64,000 nt of DNA, from assembly GCA_964244295.1 (NCBI GenBank), contig CAXTIG010000003.1:1-64000 (forward strand). Direction: 5' to 3'. The notes under the pieces were generated by a model. That model made no database searches. It was not told the origin of the DNA and saw nothing but the letters and a program-made list of their open reading frames with translations. Position numbers and translations under genes: made by a program. This DNA is from JAJAZB01 sp964244295 (GTDB taxonomy: Bacteria; Bacteroidota; Bacteroidia; Cytophagales; Spirosomataceae). Positions 24,690-33,673 of this stretch are shown piece by piece (within the stretch, counting starts at the first letter, position 1; each line of letters opens with the position of its first letter).

Positions 24690-25535
24690 TCAATTTTCGG
24701 CGTGGTAGAGCGTCAGCCCAGCGATGGGGTTTTCGGAGATGATGCCTAGCGTCAGCCCGCGCTCCGTGGCGACTTGCCGGAGCAGATCGTTGTAGTAAAA
24801 CGCCACCGAGCCGGTGAAGTGAACCTTCAGCGAACGCGCCTCCGGGTATTTTTCGACGTATTTTTCAAAAAATACCCGAAACGCCTTCATCACCAGGTCG
24901 CGGGCAAAGGCGTGCTGCCGGTGGTCGAACAAAAACTTGGAGAATCCGGCGAAGTAGCGGTTGGGAAAGGGCTGGCGGTAGGCGTGTTCGAGCACGGTTT
25001 CGCGAGAGCAATCGGGGAAGCGCTGCCGAAAACGGGCGTCGAGATCGGCGGGTAGTTCGTGGTGGAGGAAGTGCGTAACGAGCGTTTTGCCCAGGTACCC
25101 GCCGCTGCCCTCGTCGCCGAGCCAGAAGCCCAGCGAGCGCACTTGTTCCCTGATTTCCCCGCCGTCGCTGAGGCAAGTATTGGCCCCCGTGCCGAGGATG
25201 CAGGCCAGGCCCCGTTCCCGCCCGCAGAGCGCCCGCGCCGCGCCGAGCATATCGCTTTCGCAGGCGATGGTTTGAATTTCAGGAAAAACGGCCCGGATGC
25301 CCTCGGCGATGATGGCCCCGCGCGCCGGGTCGGTGATGCCCGCCCCGTAAAAAAACACCTCGCTGACCGATTCAGCGACCAACGGTTTCAACCGTTTCGC
25401 CACCTCGTCGGCCACTGCCCCGATATTCTGGTAGTACGGATTAAACCCGGCGCTGCGGGCCTGGTCGATGGAACCGTCGGCGCGGAGCAGACGCCAGTCG
25501 GTTTTGGTAGAGCCACTGTCGGCGAGGAGAATCAA
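24690..25535 (-). CDS. BadF/BadG family ATPase, N-acetylglucosamine kinase-like
   Basis: A 281-residue ASKHA-fold protein. LLADSGSTKTDWRL is the phosphate-binding loop, ILGTGANTCLSDG the second, and WLGDEGSGGYLG the signature of the GlcNAc-kinase branch of BadF/BadG proteins. It would phosphorylate an amino sugar, perhaps in peptidoglycan or chitin-sugar recycling. The start appears to be TTG at 25535, since no ATG or GTG precedes the phosphate loop. An inverted repeat separates it from the b5-like gene upstream. Confidence 0.88.
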   Translation of the reverse strand: MILLADSGSTKTDWRLLRADGSIDQARSAGFNPYYQNIGAVADEVAKRLKPLVAESVSEVFFYGAGITDPARGAIIAEGIRAVFPEIQTIACESDMLGAARALCGRERGLACILGTGANTCLSDGGEIREQVRSLGFWLGDEGSGGYLGKTLVTHFLHHELPADLDARFRQRFPDCSRETVLEHAYRQPFPNRYFAGFSKFLFDHRQHAFARDLVMKAFRVFFEKYVEKYPEARSLKVHFTGSVAFYYNDLLRQVATERGLTLGIISENPIAGLTLYHAEN

Positions 25536-25548
25536 GTGGTGAGTCGTG

Positions 25549-25603
25549 AATTGGTGAGTTGTGAATTAACACACAAACTTCCCCAATTCACAACTCACCA
25601 ATT
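25549..25603. repeat. Inverted repeat with GGTGAGTTGTGAATT words
   Basis: Perfect 19-nt arms at 25549-25567 and 25585-25603. The right arm covers the end of the cytochrome b5-like gene and encodes its last residues. Confidence 0.88.
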
Positions 25604-25824
25604 TGTCCTACCACCGGAAAGCGGCTAAACACGCGTTCGTCGTGGGGAGCGTCGGGGAGTTCGTCGGTTAGGTCCTGACCCGCCCAATGTTCGTAGTGCT
25701 GGCCCTTGCGCCAGAGGCGGGAAGCGGTTACGTCGTAAATTACGCCCCGGTAGGCCACCCAGATTTCGTCGCGGTCCTGGCCGTTGCGCAGGGCGAGTTG
25801 GCGGCGGGTAAAGGTTGGTTTCAC
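25588..25824 (-). CDS. Cytochrome b5-like haem/steroid-binding domain protein
   Basis: A 78-residue single-domain protein. FTRRQLALRNGQDRDEIWVAY followed by GVIYDVTAS and WRKGQHYEHWAGQDLT fit the small prokaryotic cytochrome b5-like proteins, in which the histidine in this last block can be an axial haem ligand; the second ligand is not obvious. I chose GTG at 25824 over a TTG at 25866. The last residues QIGEL are encoded by the inverted-repeat arm at 25585-25603, so the C-terminus may be secondary. The function is unknown. Confidence 0.7.
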   Translation of the reverse strand: MKPTFTRRQLALRNGQDRDEIWVAYRGVIYDVTASRLWRKGQHYEHWAGQDLTDELPDAPHDERVFSRFPVVGQIGEL

Positions 25825-25958
25825 AAAAAATAAAGCGTTCCTTTTGCCGTTAAGAAAGTTCGGCAAGACTTTTGGTTTGTAAACTCTGAACTTCCCCTTA
25901 TTTTAGTGCGCAATTTTAGCCAACAACTCCGTAACGCAGCCGCTTCGGTTCTTTATTC

Positions 25959-26420
25959 ATGAAAAAGCAACTACTCTCTCTCTGCGGCCTGGCCGCCCTG
26001 GTTTTGTTAATAACCGCTTGCCCCGGTGACAAAACCCCACCCCTCTCCGAGCGCATTGCGAAGGCCTGGTCGGCCGGTTCGGTGAAAGCCGACGGTACCA
26101 CGGTGTACACCAAAGGCGGGGCCAGCAACATCGAACCGCGTTACGCCAGCTTTAAACTCGACCTTAAAAACGTGAATGGTACGCTCACGGTCACGCTGAC
26201 CGACGTAGACGGAATGAGCTTCACGGGAACCTGGGAACTTTCGGCGGACGAGAAGAAACTTATCCTCCGCAACCTCAATCCCCAGCCCACCGGCACCAAC
26301 GGTGTCATCGAGTTTACCATCAACGGCGACCCGACGGACACCACCTTCAACCTCACCCGCACCACGGCCAGCCTCAAAACCGGCGGTACCATCAACACCT
26401 ACTCGCTGATCAACCCCTGA
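25959..26420 (+). CDS. Small lipoprotein, lipocalin/DUF5004-like
   Basis: A 153-residue protein with a lipoprotein signal peptide (MKKQLLSLCGLAALVLLITAC, lipobox LITAC with Cys21). The rest alternates short beta strands, with LSERIAKAWSAGSVKADG at the start, reminiscent of DUF5004 or lipocalin-like lipoproteins of Bacteroidota. The function is unknown. A candidate promoter is TTTG at 25876-25879, 19 nt, then TATTTTAG at 25899-25906. A good terminator follows at 26440. Confidence 0.8.
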   Translation: MKKQLLSLCGLAALVLLITACPGDKTPPLSERIAKAWSAGSVKADGTTVYTKGGASNIEPRYASFKLDLKNVNGTLTVTLTDVDGMSFTGTWELSADEKKLILRNLNPQPTGTNGVIEFTINGDPTDTTFNLTRTTASLKTGGTINTYSLINP

Positions 26421-26439
26421 CGAGGAGATTCAACTTTTT

Positions 26440-26474
26440 ATCAGCCGCTTCGGTACGCCGGAGCGGCTTTTTTA
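26440..26474 (+). terminator. Terminator after the lipoprotein gene
   Basis: AGCCGCT at 26443-26449 pairs with AGCGGCT at 26462-26468, followed by six T residues. Confidence 0.75.
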
Positions 26475-26485
26475 TGGTTTAAAAA

Positions 26486-26596
26486 GTTTGAAGGTTAGAG
26501 GAGTTTGAGGGTTTGAAAGGTTGGATGGTATGAAGAGAATGAAACTCTCAGCCTTTCAAACCCTTCAAACCCTCAAACTCCTCCAACCTTCAAACA
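26486..26596. repeat. Inverted repeat with GTTTGAGGGTTTGAAAGG words before thiL
   Basis: The 26486-26520 region is mirrored by 26552-26595 with a few word-level differences. The same words build the elements at 43540 and 61491. The right arm ends 14 bases before the thiL start. Confidence 0.85.
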
Positions 26597-26609
26597 CCTC
26601 AAATTTTCC

Positions 26610-27632
26610 ATGGAATCCCGAACGGAACTGGCCCAACTGGGCGAATTTGGCTTAATCCGGCGCATTGCTGCGAACGCTGCCCCCGCCACCCCCGGCACCG
26701 TGCGCGGCATTGGCGATGACGCCGCCGTGCTCGACACACCGGGCGATACGTACACGCTGCTCTCGACCGAATTGCTGCTCGAAAACATCCACTTCGACCT
26801 GGCCTACGTGCCCCTACGTCACCTCGGCTACAAAACCGTGGCCGTGGGCGTGAGCGACATCCTAGCGATGAACGGAACTCCCGAACACCTCACGCTCAGC
26901 CTCGGACTGAGCAACCGCTTTTCCCTCGAAGCCCTCGATGAATTTTACGCGGGCGTGCGCACGGCCTGCGAACAGTACGGCCTCGACCTGGTGGGCGGCG
27001 ATACCACCACCGCCCGCGCGGGCCTGACCCTGGGCGTGACCGTGACCGGCAGCGTGGAAAAAACCCGCGTGACCTACCGCAGCGGCGCCCAACCCAACGA
27101 CATCCTCTGCCTGAGCGGCGACGTGGGCGCGGCCTACTTCGGGTTGCAATTGCTGGAGCGAGAAAAACAGGTGTTTTTGGCGAATCCCGATATGCAGCCC
27201 CAACTGGCCGATTTTGCCTACGTGGTGCAGCGGCAGCTACGACCCGAAGCCCGGCCCGACGTGGTGCGGCAACTCCGCGAACTGAACATCGTGCCCACGG
27301 CGATGATCGACGTGTCGGATGGGCTGGCGGCGGAGTTGCTCCACCTGAGCGCCGAATCGAAAGTGGGGGTGACAATTTTTGAAGAACAACTGCCCATCCA
27401 CGACAAAACCTTCCTGGCCGCGACGGAATTAAATTTTAGCCCCGTCACGGCGGCGCTCAACGGGGGCGAGGATTACGAACTGCTCTTCAGCATCCGCCAG
27501 CAAGACTACCAAGCCCTGCTCGACCACACCACCGACATCAGTTTCATCGGTTTTCTCACCGCCGAAGCGGGCCGCGCCGAGTTGATCACGAAAGCCGGGG
27601 AAGTCGTCCCCATCACGGCACCGGGCCATTGA
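26610..27632 (+). CDS. thiL: Thiamine-monophosphate kinase
   Basis: A 340-residue ATP-dependent kinase making thiamine diphosphate, the active cofactor, in the cytosol. LGEFGLIRRI, GDDAAVLDTP and VGVSDILAMNGTPEHLTLSL are the PurM-like N-terminal motifs, and MIDVSDGLAAELLHL and NGGEDYELLFSI belong to the C-terminal half. The usual family length is about 320-350. The stop codon is the first base triplet of the inverted repeat at 27631. No thi operon is adjacent and I see no TPP riboswitch. Confidence 0.95.
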   Translation: MESRTELAQLGEFGLIRRIAANAAPATPGTVRGIGDDAAVLDTPGDTYTLLSTELLLENIHFDLAYVPLRHLGYKTVAVGVSDILAMNGTPEHLTLSLGLSNRFSLEALDEFYAGVRTACEQYGLDLVGGDTTTARAGLTLGVTVTGSVEKTRVTYRSGAQPNDILCLSGDVGAAYFGLQLLEREKQVFLANPDMQPQLADFAYVVQRQLRPEARPDVVRQLRELNIVPTAMIDVSDGLAAELLHLSAESKVGVTIFEEQLPIHDKTFLAATELNFSPVTAALNGGEDYELLFSIRQQDYQALLDHTTDISFIGFLTAEAGRAELITKAGEVVPITAPGH

Positions 27633-27714
27633 GTGACGGAGTGAGGGAGTGACTGAGTGAGGAAAAGGCAGTTTTTTTTCTTCCTCACTCAGTCACTCCC
27701 TCACTCAATCACTC
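27631..27714. repeat. Inverted repeat with GAGTGAGGGAGTGAC words
   Basis: 33-nt arms 27631-27663 and 27682-27714 match with two mismatches, spanning the whole gap between the convergent thiL and manC-like genes. Confidence 0.9.
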
Positions 27715-27716
27715 AG

Positions 27717-28787
27717 TTAAATAAACTCCGCCCCCCGCTCCTTGGCGGCGGCGACGAAGTCTTTCACGCGTTGTTCCTCGTCTTTGGGGCAAATCAGCAG
27801 CACGTTGTCGTACTCGGCCACGATGTAGCCGTCGAGGCCCTGGATCACTACCAGGCGTTCGCGGGGGGTTTTCACGATGCAATTGCGGGTGTCGAACAGC
27901 ATCGTGTGGGCGTCGAGGGCATTTTCGTTGGGGTCTTTTTCCGACACTTCGTAAAGCGACTTCCAGGTACCGAGGTCCGACCAGCCGAAATCGCTCAACA
28001 CGACGTGGACGTTGTCGGCTTTTTCCATGATCCCGTTGTCAATCGAAATGCTCTTGCACTGGGTGTAGGCTTTAGCAATGAATTTCTCCTCGTTGGGGGT
28101 ATAGTAGGCGCGGGTGCCTTCGGCGAAAACCTCGGCGATTTCGGGCAGGTATTTTTCAAACGCCCGCCGAATGGCTTGCACATTCCAAACGAAAATCCCC
28201 GCGTTCCAGACGAACTCCCCACTTTCCAGAAACGTCCTGGCCAATTCAATTTGAGGTTTTTCGGTGAAGGTCTTCACTTTTTTCACCGGACTTTCGCCGG
28301 GAATAAACTGAATGTACCCGTAACCGGTGTCGGGGCGGCTGGGCGTGATGCCGAGCGTGACGAGGATGTCGGTCTGGGCGGTGGCTTCCAAGGCCGTGGA
28401 AACCGTTTGAACAAACTCAGCTTCTTTCAGAATGATGTGGTCGGCGGGAGCGACCACCACGTTGGCGGCGGGGTTTTTCACGCCGATTTTATAGCAGGCG
28501 TAGGCAATGCAGGGGGCCGTGTTGCGCCGGATGGGTTCGCAGAGAATCTGATCATCGCCAAGCTGTGGCAACTGATGCCGGATAAGGTCGGCGTAGTCGG
28601 TGCTGGTCACCACGTACACATTTTCGGGCGGGCACACCTCGGCGAAACGTTCGAAGGTTTGCTGAAGCATGGTTTTACCCACGCCGAGTACATCGTGAAA
28701 CTGCTTGGGGTTGTTGGTGCGGCTAAAGGGCCAGAAGCGCGTACCCACGCCTCCGGCCATGATGATAACGTACGTGTTGGGATTCAT
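27717..28787 (-). CDS. manC: Mannose-1-phosphate guanylyltransferase
   Basis: A 356-residue nucleotidyltransferase that makes GDP-mannose from GTP and mannose-1-phosphate for glycan synthesis. YVIIMAGGVGTRFWPFSR is the signature loop, and VAPADHIIL and FTEKP lie at the usual positions. There is no C-terminal isomerase domain, so it is the monofunctional type. The start ATG is at 28787. It is monocistronic as far as seen, with a 412-bp gap upstream. Confidence 0.93.
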   Translation of the reverse strand: MNPNTYVIIMAGGVGTRFWPFSRTNNPKQFHDVLGVGKTMLQQTFERFAEVCPPENVYVVTSTDYADLIRHQLPQLGDDQILCEPIRRNTAPCIAYACYKIGVKNPAANVVVAPADHIILKEAEFVQTVSTALEATAQTDILVTLGITPSRPDTGYGYIQFIPGESPVKKVKTFTEKPQIELARTFLESGEFVWNAGIFVWNVQAIRRAFEKYLPEIAEVFAEGTRAYYTPNEEKFIAKAYTQCKSISIDNGIMEKADNVHVVLSDFGWSDLGTWKSLYEVSEKDPNENALDAHTMLFDTRNCIVKTPRERLVVIQGLDGYIVAEYDNVLLICPKDEEQRVKDFVAAAKERGAEFI

Positions 28788-29199
28788 GGAGTAGATTGAC
28801 GGTTGGCGGTTGCCGGGTAAAGATGGCCTCGATAGCCCTCTGCCCCGAACAATCCGGAAAAATCCCGAGGCCAGCGAGGCGGCGGAATGCCTTGCAAAGC
28901 TACGGCTTCGGGGCCATTTCCCTAAAAATCCTGTTCCTACCCGTCACCGAACCCTCGATGCCTCCAATCGGGCCAGGAAGTTGGTTTCTAACACTTTTAC
29001 AGAGTTTGCCGACGCTTTTGGTGGTTGGTTGCCCCACCCGATGTTTCCCACGTCTGACCATAACCAAGAATCAAGGGTATTTTTTTGCGAATTTGTGCTT
29101 AACGCTTAATTTTTTGTAAAAAATCAGTACGGAATTCTTAACATTGTTTCATTAAGGAAAGGAAAAACATCCCTAACCTCCACCTCTACTTTCACCCGT
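28788..29199. other. Intergenic region upstream of the TonB receptor gene
   Basis: A 412-bp gap between divergent genes. Its right part is AT-rich (about 29080-29170) with a TTTTTT-GT-AAAAAA palindrome near 29110-29123, and should hold the receptor promoter, but no exact TAnnTTTG box was found. Two overlapping short frames on the plus strand look like chance. I see no RNA gene or repeat element, which is notable because most other gaps carry one. Confidence 0.5.
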
Positions 29200-32190
29200 A
29201 TGCTACTTTTTTTTACTAGAAAACGCCTGTTTCTGACGGCAACGTTCCTCCTGGCGGGCCTGCTGAGCTACGCCCAAGTCACCTTGTCGGGCAGCGTGAG
29301 CGATGCCGGTACCAGCGAGAGCCTCGCCGGGGTCAACATCGCCGTGAGAGGCAAAGTGATCGGCACCGTGACCGACACCAAAGGCCGTTTTTCGCTTACT
29401 ACAACCACCCCCGCGCCGTTTACGATTCTGGTGTCGAGCGTGGGCTACGAAACCCAGGAAATCGACATCACCGGCAATCGCACCGACCTGCAAGTGAAAC
29501 TCACTGAACGGGCTACGCTCGGCGAAGAAGTGATCGTGTCGGCCAGCCGGGTGGAGGAAAGCGTGATGAAGTCACCGGTATCAGTGGAGAAGCTAGACAT
29601 TCGCGCCATTCAATCCACACCTGCCACTAGTTTTTACGAGGCGCTCCGCAATATCAAAGGCGTAGAAATGAGTACGCAGAGCCTGACGTTCAGTAATTTC
29701 AACGCTCGTGGATTCTCTGGCAACGGTAACGTCCGCGTGGTTCAACTGGTGGATGGGATGGATACTCAGGCACCAGGTCTAAATTTTTCAGTAGCCAATA
29801 TCATTGGCCTTTCCGACCTGGATGTCGAGAGTACGGAGTTACTGCCGGGGGCAGCATCGGCCCTCTACGGTCCCAACGCGCTCAACGGCCTGCTGCTCAC
29901 GACCAGCAAAAGTCCATTTCGCTACCAGGGTCTGAGCGCCTACGTCCGAGGAGGGCTGATGAACGCCAGCAACCGCACCAAACGCTACAGCGATGAAAAA
30001 CTGGGAGCTACCCCGTTTTCTGATATTGGCTTTCGCTACGCCAAAGCCTTCAATAACAAGGTTGCTTTCAAAATCGGGGCTTCGTACTTGCAAGCGCAGG
30101 ATTGGCAGGCCACGGATTACCGCGATCAGAGTTTAGCCAACGGCGTTGGGTTGGAAGGAACGCGCGAAACTAACCGGGCCTACGATGGCATCAACATTTA
30201 TGGCGACGTGGATCCCGGTTTTACGGCCTACCAAGTGCTGCGGAGCGCACTGGCAAGCCCGGCGTTCGCAGCCCTCAACACGGGGGTAAACCAGGTCGCG
30301 GGCTTGCTCGGCCCCGCCGCCGGATTGACGCAGGCCCAGGCATACGACAAAATTCTGACCGATTTGTACGCGGGGCCGCTTGGGTTCCGGTATAGTCGCA
30401 CGGGATACCGGGAACGGGATTTAGTGGACTACAACGCCAAAAGTATTAAGCTGAACGGCTCGCTGCATTACCGCATCAATGAAAACGTGGAAGCCTTGCT
30501 TCAAGCCAATTGGGGAACCGGCACAACGGTGTACACGGGTGCCGACCGGTACTACATCAAAAACTTCAGCATCGGCCAGTATAAAGCTGAATTAAGAGGC
30601 TCTAATTTCTTTTTACGGGCTTACACCACCCAGGAACGGTCGGGCGACTCCTACGCGTCGGGAATCGCGGGCCTGGGCGTTAATAAAACCTGGGTCGTAG
30701 CCAACGGTCGCGTGGACACGTCCCCGACTAGTGTTTACTTCGCTACGCTGGCCGGGGGATTTGCGGGGGCTACGTTTCCAGGGTTTGCTACTAATTTGCA
30801 AACCCGCATTGCCCAGGGCCAGAACCCACTCCTGGCCTACCAAACCGCCGTGGGAGCCGTGGCCGCTGCCGCGCCGCAGACGTTGGCGGGAGTGTATCAG
30901 CAAGTGGGCACCGGGCGGGTGTTCGTACCCGGTTCAGCTGAGTTTGAAACTCAGCTGAATACCGTCATCAACAAGCCCATTCCGGGAGATGCGGGTGGCG
31001 TGGGGGCGAAGTTTCAGGACAAGACCAACCTGTACCACTTTGAGGGGATGTACAACTTCAGCAAAGTAATTGACCCTAAAGACCTCGAACTCATCGTGGG
31101 GAGCAATTACCGCCGGTATCAGCTTAATTCGGGTGGGACGATTTTTATCAACGAAGATGGCGAAGAGCCGATTATCGGAGAGTACGGAGTTTATTCGCAA
31201 GTATCGAAAAACTTTGCTGACAAATTGAAACTGACGGCTTCGGCGCGGTACGACAAAAACGAAAATTTTAAAGGGCAGTTTAGCCCGCGCGTTTCCGCAG
31301 TGTTCACCGCCGGGGCCAACCATAATTTCCGAACTTCGTTCCAGACCGGCTTCCGGATTCCTACCACACAGAATCAGTACATCGACCTGCTCACACCCCA
31401 AGCCCGGCTCATCGGTGGTTTGCCAAAATTGATTGACAAATACCAGTTGCGTACCACGACGATTAACTTGGCGACGGGGCAGCCATTTGCCTTTCCTGAG
31501 TTTAAGCCCGAACGAATACAAACCTTTGAAGCCGGATATAAAGGTTTGATTGCCAACAAACTAGTTGTCGATTTGTATTACTACAACAGCGTTTACAAAG
31601 ACTTCATTGGCGCCACTACCTTGATTAAGCCGACCAGCGCTACTACGCGCGAGGTATACTCGATCTCGACCAATTACGGCAAAGACATCAAAACGCAGGG
31701 TTTTGGTCTGGGCATTGACTATACGCTACCGAAAAGTTTTCAGGTAGGATTCAACGTCTCCAACAACACCCTCAACACTGGCGGTGTGAAACTCTTCAGC
31801 ACCGAACCAAATAAAAATACGCTGGACGACGGCTTTCAGGCAGGTTTCAATACGCCTAAATACCGTTACAACGTCAGTTTCGGCAACCGAAATATCGGCC
31901 GTAGTGGCTGGGGTTTCAACATCGTTTGGCGGCATCAGGATGAATTTGAATGGCAGTCGTCCATCGGTAATCCTAACATTAATATCAGCAGCGATTCACG
32001 CAACCGGCCCATCATTCCAGCCTACGGTACGCTAGATGCACAAATTAGCAAAAAGATTTCTCCTATCCGTTCGATCCTGAAAATCGGAGGCACCAACATC
32101 CTTCAGAAAGAATATACGACGGGCTGGGCCAACCCGACCGTCGGGAGTATGTTCTACGTGGGGTTGACGTTCGACGAATTTTTGAATTAA
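29200..32190 (+). CDS. TonB-dependent receptor with carboxypeptidase-regulatory-like N-domain
   Basis: A 996-residue outer-membrane transporter. Signal peptide residues 1-25 (ends SYAQ); a CarbopepD_reg-like domain about 27-110 (GSVSDAGTSESLAGVNIAV, GTVTDTKGRFSL); a plug about 115-240 (SVEKLDIRAIQSTPATSFYE, GPNALNGLLL); then a long beta-barrel ending with FYVGLTFDEFLN, aromatic-terminated as barrels are. No SusD-type lipoprotein follows, so this is not a Sus pair; siderophore, cobalamin or another ligand is possible. A terminator and the convergent MerR gene follow. Confidence 0.95.
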   Translation: MLLFFTRKRLFLTATFLLAGLLSYAQVTLSGSVSDAGTSESLAGVNIAVRGKVIGTVTDTKGRFSLTTTTPAPFTILVSSVGYETQEIDITGNRTDLQVKLTERATLGEEVIVSASRVEESVMKSPVSVEKLDIRAIQSTPATSFYEALRNIKGVEMSTQSLTFSNFNARGFSGNGNVRVVQLVDGMDTQAPGLNFSVANIIGLSDLDVESTELLPGAASALYGPNALNGLLLTTSKSPFRYQGLSAYVRGGLMNASNRTKRYSDEKLGATPFSDIGFRYAKAFNNKVAFKIGASYLQAQDWQATDYRDQSLANGVGLEGTRETNRAYDGINIYGDVDPGFTAYQVLRSALASPAFAALNTGVNQVAGLLGPAAGLTQAQAYDKILTDLYAGPLGFRYSRTGYRERDLVDYNAKSIKLNGSLHYRINENVEALLQANWGTGTTVYTGADRYYIKNFSIGQYKAELRGSNFFLRAYTTQERSGDSYASGIAGLGVNKTWVVANGRVDTSPTSVYFATLAGGFAGATFPGFATNLQTRIAQGQNPLLAYQTAVGAVAAAAPQTLAGVYQQVGTGRVFVPGSAEFETQLNTVINKPIPGDAGGVGAKFQDKTNLYHFEGMYNFSKVIDPKDLELIVGSNYRRYQLNSGGTIFINEDGEEPIIGEYGVYSQVSKNFADKLKLTASARYDKNENFKGQFSPRVSAVFTAGANHNFRTSFQTGFRIPTTQNQYIDLLTPQARLIGGLPKLIDKYQLRTTTINLATGQPFAFPEFKPERIQTFEAGYKGLIANKLVVDLYYYNSVYKDFIGATTLIKPTSATTREVYSISTNYGKDIKTQGFGLGIDYTLPKSFQVGFNVSNNTLNTGGVKLFSTEPNKNTLDDGFQAGFNTPKYRYNVSFGNRNIGRSGWGFNIVWRHQDEFEWQSSIGNPNINISSDSRNRPIIPAYGTLDAQISKKISPIRSILKIGGTNILQKEYTTGWANPTVGSMFYVGLTFDEFLN

Positions 32191-32210
32191 ATTCCGGGAA
32201 GTATTCCAAC

Positions 32211-32242
32211 AAAAAACGCGGCCTACCCAGGCCGCGTTTTTT
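32211..32242. terminator. Bidirectional terminator
   Basis: AAAAAACGCGGCCT at 32211-32224 pairs perfectly with 32229-32242 across a 4-nt loop, with A-run and T-run ends, between convergent genes. Confidence 0.88.
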
Positions 32243-32268
32243 TGTTTCCGAATATCCGCTAAACCGCC

Positions 32269-33147
32269 TCACACCGAAGCAATCTCCACCAATTCCCGCA
32301 CATTGTTGATAAACTGCACATTGTCGGGTGCGTCGAGGTCCTGACCCATGATTTGATAACCCGTCAACAAAATCTGCGAGGCCGGAAATTGCCGCGCCAG
32401 GCGGTACACGTAGGCCTGCACCTCGTCGGGGCCGGGCACGGTGGTGATGGCCGTGAAAATGTACTCCGGCTGATGCACGTTGTAGGCAAACACCAACTCG
32501 TTGAAAGGCAGACTTTGCCCCAGGTAAACGACCTGGTGCTGACGCACCCGGATGAGGTAGTTGGCAAAAAGCAAACTCAACTCGTGCAACTCGCCTTCGG
32601 GCAGGAACAGCAGAAATTTCTTCGCATCGGGCCGTAGGCGGCTCAGTTGCCCGTCGATGGCTACGATGACTTTTTGGCGGATTAGGTTGGTGATGAAATG
32701 TTCCTGTGCCGGGCCGATCGACCCAGTCATCCAGAGTGTCCCGATCCGGCCCAGGAAGGGGTAAATGATGTTGACCATCAGGTTCTCAAAACCAAACTGG
32801 AGGATGTTGGTGTTGATGATTTTCTCGAACCGGTCTTCGTCCAGATCGAGCATCGAAATGGTCAGGGCGTGAATCTGGTCGGGGTAGTTGAGTTGTTTTT
32901 CTGAAATCTTGATGACCTCCTGGTGCATGGCATCCTGGCTCATCCGCGCGATTTCGGAAATTTTGTAGCCGTGGTCTTTGAGCAACGAAATGTTCAGCAC
33001 CAGTTTGAGGTCCTGGTCGTCGTAGGTGCGGATATTGGCCTCCGTTCGCTTGGGTCGGATGATGTCGTACCGCTGCTCCCAGATGCGTAGCGTGTGGGCC
33101 TTGATGCCCGAAAGGTGTTCTAAATCTTTTATCGAGTAGTCGCTCAT
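32269..33147 (-). CDS. MerR family regulator with B12-binding domain, CarH-like
   Basis: A 292-residue protein: MerR winged helix at 1-70 (YSIKDLEHLSGIKAHTLRIWE, RTEANIRTYDDQDL), then a helical domain with Trp139-x9-Glu149-His150 (WMTGSIGPAQEH), and a Rossmann-like B12 domain with EGELHELSL placing His188 as lower axial ligand. The W-x9-EH motif plus this histidine marks the CarH/LitR adenosylcobalamin photoreceptors, which repress carotenoid genes in the dark and release DNA on light-driven cobalamin cleavage. No crt gene lies nearby. Direct light sensing is inferred from motifs only. Confidence 0.88.
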   Translation of the reverse strand: MSDYSIKDLEHLSGIKAHTLRIWEQRYDIIRPKRTEANIRTYDDQDLKLVLNISLLKDHGYKISEIARMSQDAMHQEVIKISEKQLNYPDQIHALTISMLDLDEDRFEKIINTNILQFGFENLMVNIIYPFLGRIGTLWMTGSIGPAQEHFITNLIRQKVIVAIDGQLSRLRPDAKKFLLFLPEGELHELSLLFANYLIRVRQHQVVYLGQSLPFNELVFAYNVHQPEYIFTAITTVPGPDEVQAYVYRLARQFPASQILLTGYQIMGQDLDAPDNVQFINNVRELVEIASV

Positions 33148-33673
33148 GGCAATTCGGAAATCCGGTAACTACGTGGAAACCGGCCCGACGACGGGGCTAA
33201 TTTCAGAAGGGTTGGATAAAAAGCTGGATAAACTAAGGAGTTGCCACAGGACGAAAAAACGGCAATAAAAATGCAATGAACGACGGACAATAGCGAAAAA
33301 AGAATCAAGTGCTCCCGACTGTTTACGAAAACATAACCGCCGGAGTGTAAAAATGTTAAAAAGTCTGGCATGGCGCTGGTCCTTCAACTAGGAGGAAGCA
33401 GGGAGTTTGGACTAGCGACCGGTCGGTTCACCCTCCCGGCACAAGCCTGTCGCGGGGACGATCGGCGTTCCGGCAAAACCGATCTGACGGATTTATTTAG
33501 TCCGTAGACAAATTTCGACAACTTATTTCCGCCGCATCCGGTTCAGAAAAGGGTGGACTGGTTAACTTAGCAAGCAATTGTAAAAACCAGTGCCCGCCGT
33601 GCCCCTTTCATTCCGCCGGTTGTTCGCTACGGCGCAGATCCTGAGCGGCTTATCACTAAAACCAAACTAACTT
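33148..33673. promoter_or_regulatory. 526-bp region between the MerR and cold-shock genes
   Basis: A divergent gap with no convincing gene in either strand. The left third (to about 33370) is AT-richer and should hold the MerR promoter. The right half, up to the cold-shock start at 33674, is GC-rich and could form a long structured 5' leader, as cold-shock mRNAs often do; that is inference. I found no long inverted repeat and no exact promoter box. Confidence 0.4.

Noticed and set aside
28796..29119. Two overlapping short plus-strand frames upstream of the TonB gene
   Set aside because: No recognisable domain and poor composition; the area looks like a regulatory gap.
33144..33371. 75-residue minus-strand frame before the MerR gene
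   Set aside because: It ends at the MerR start, has no family resemblance and lies in the promoter region.
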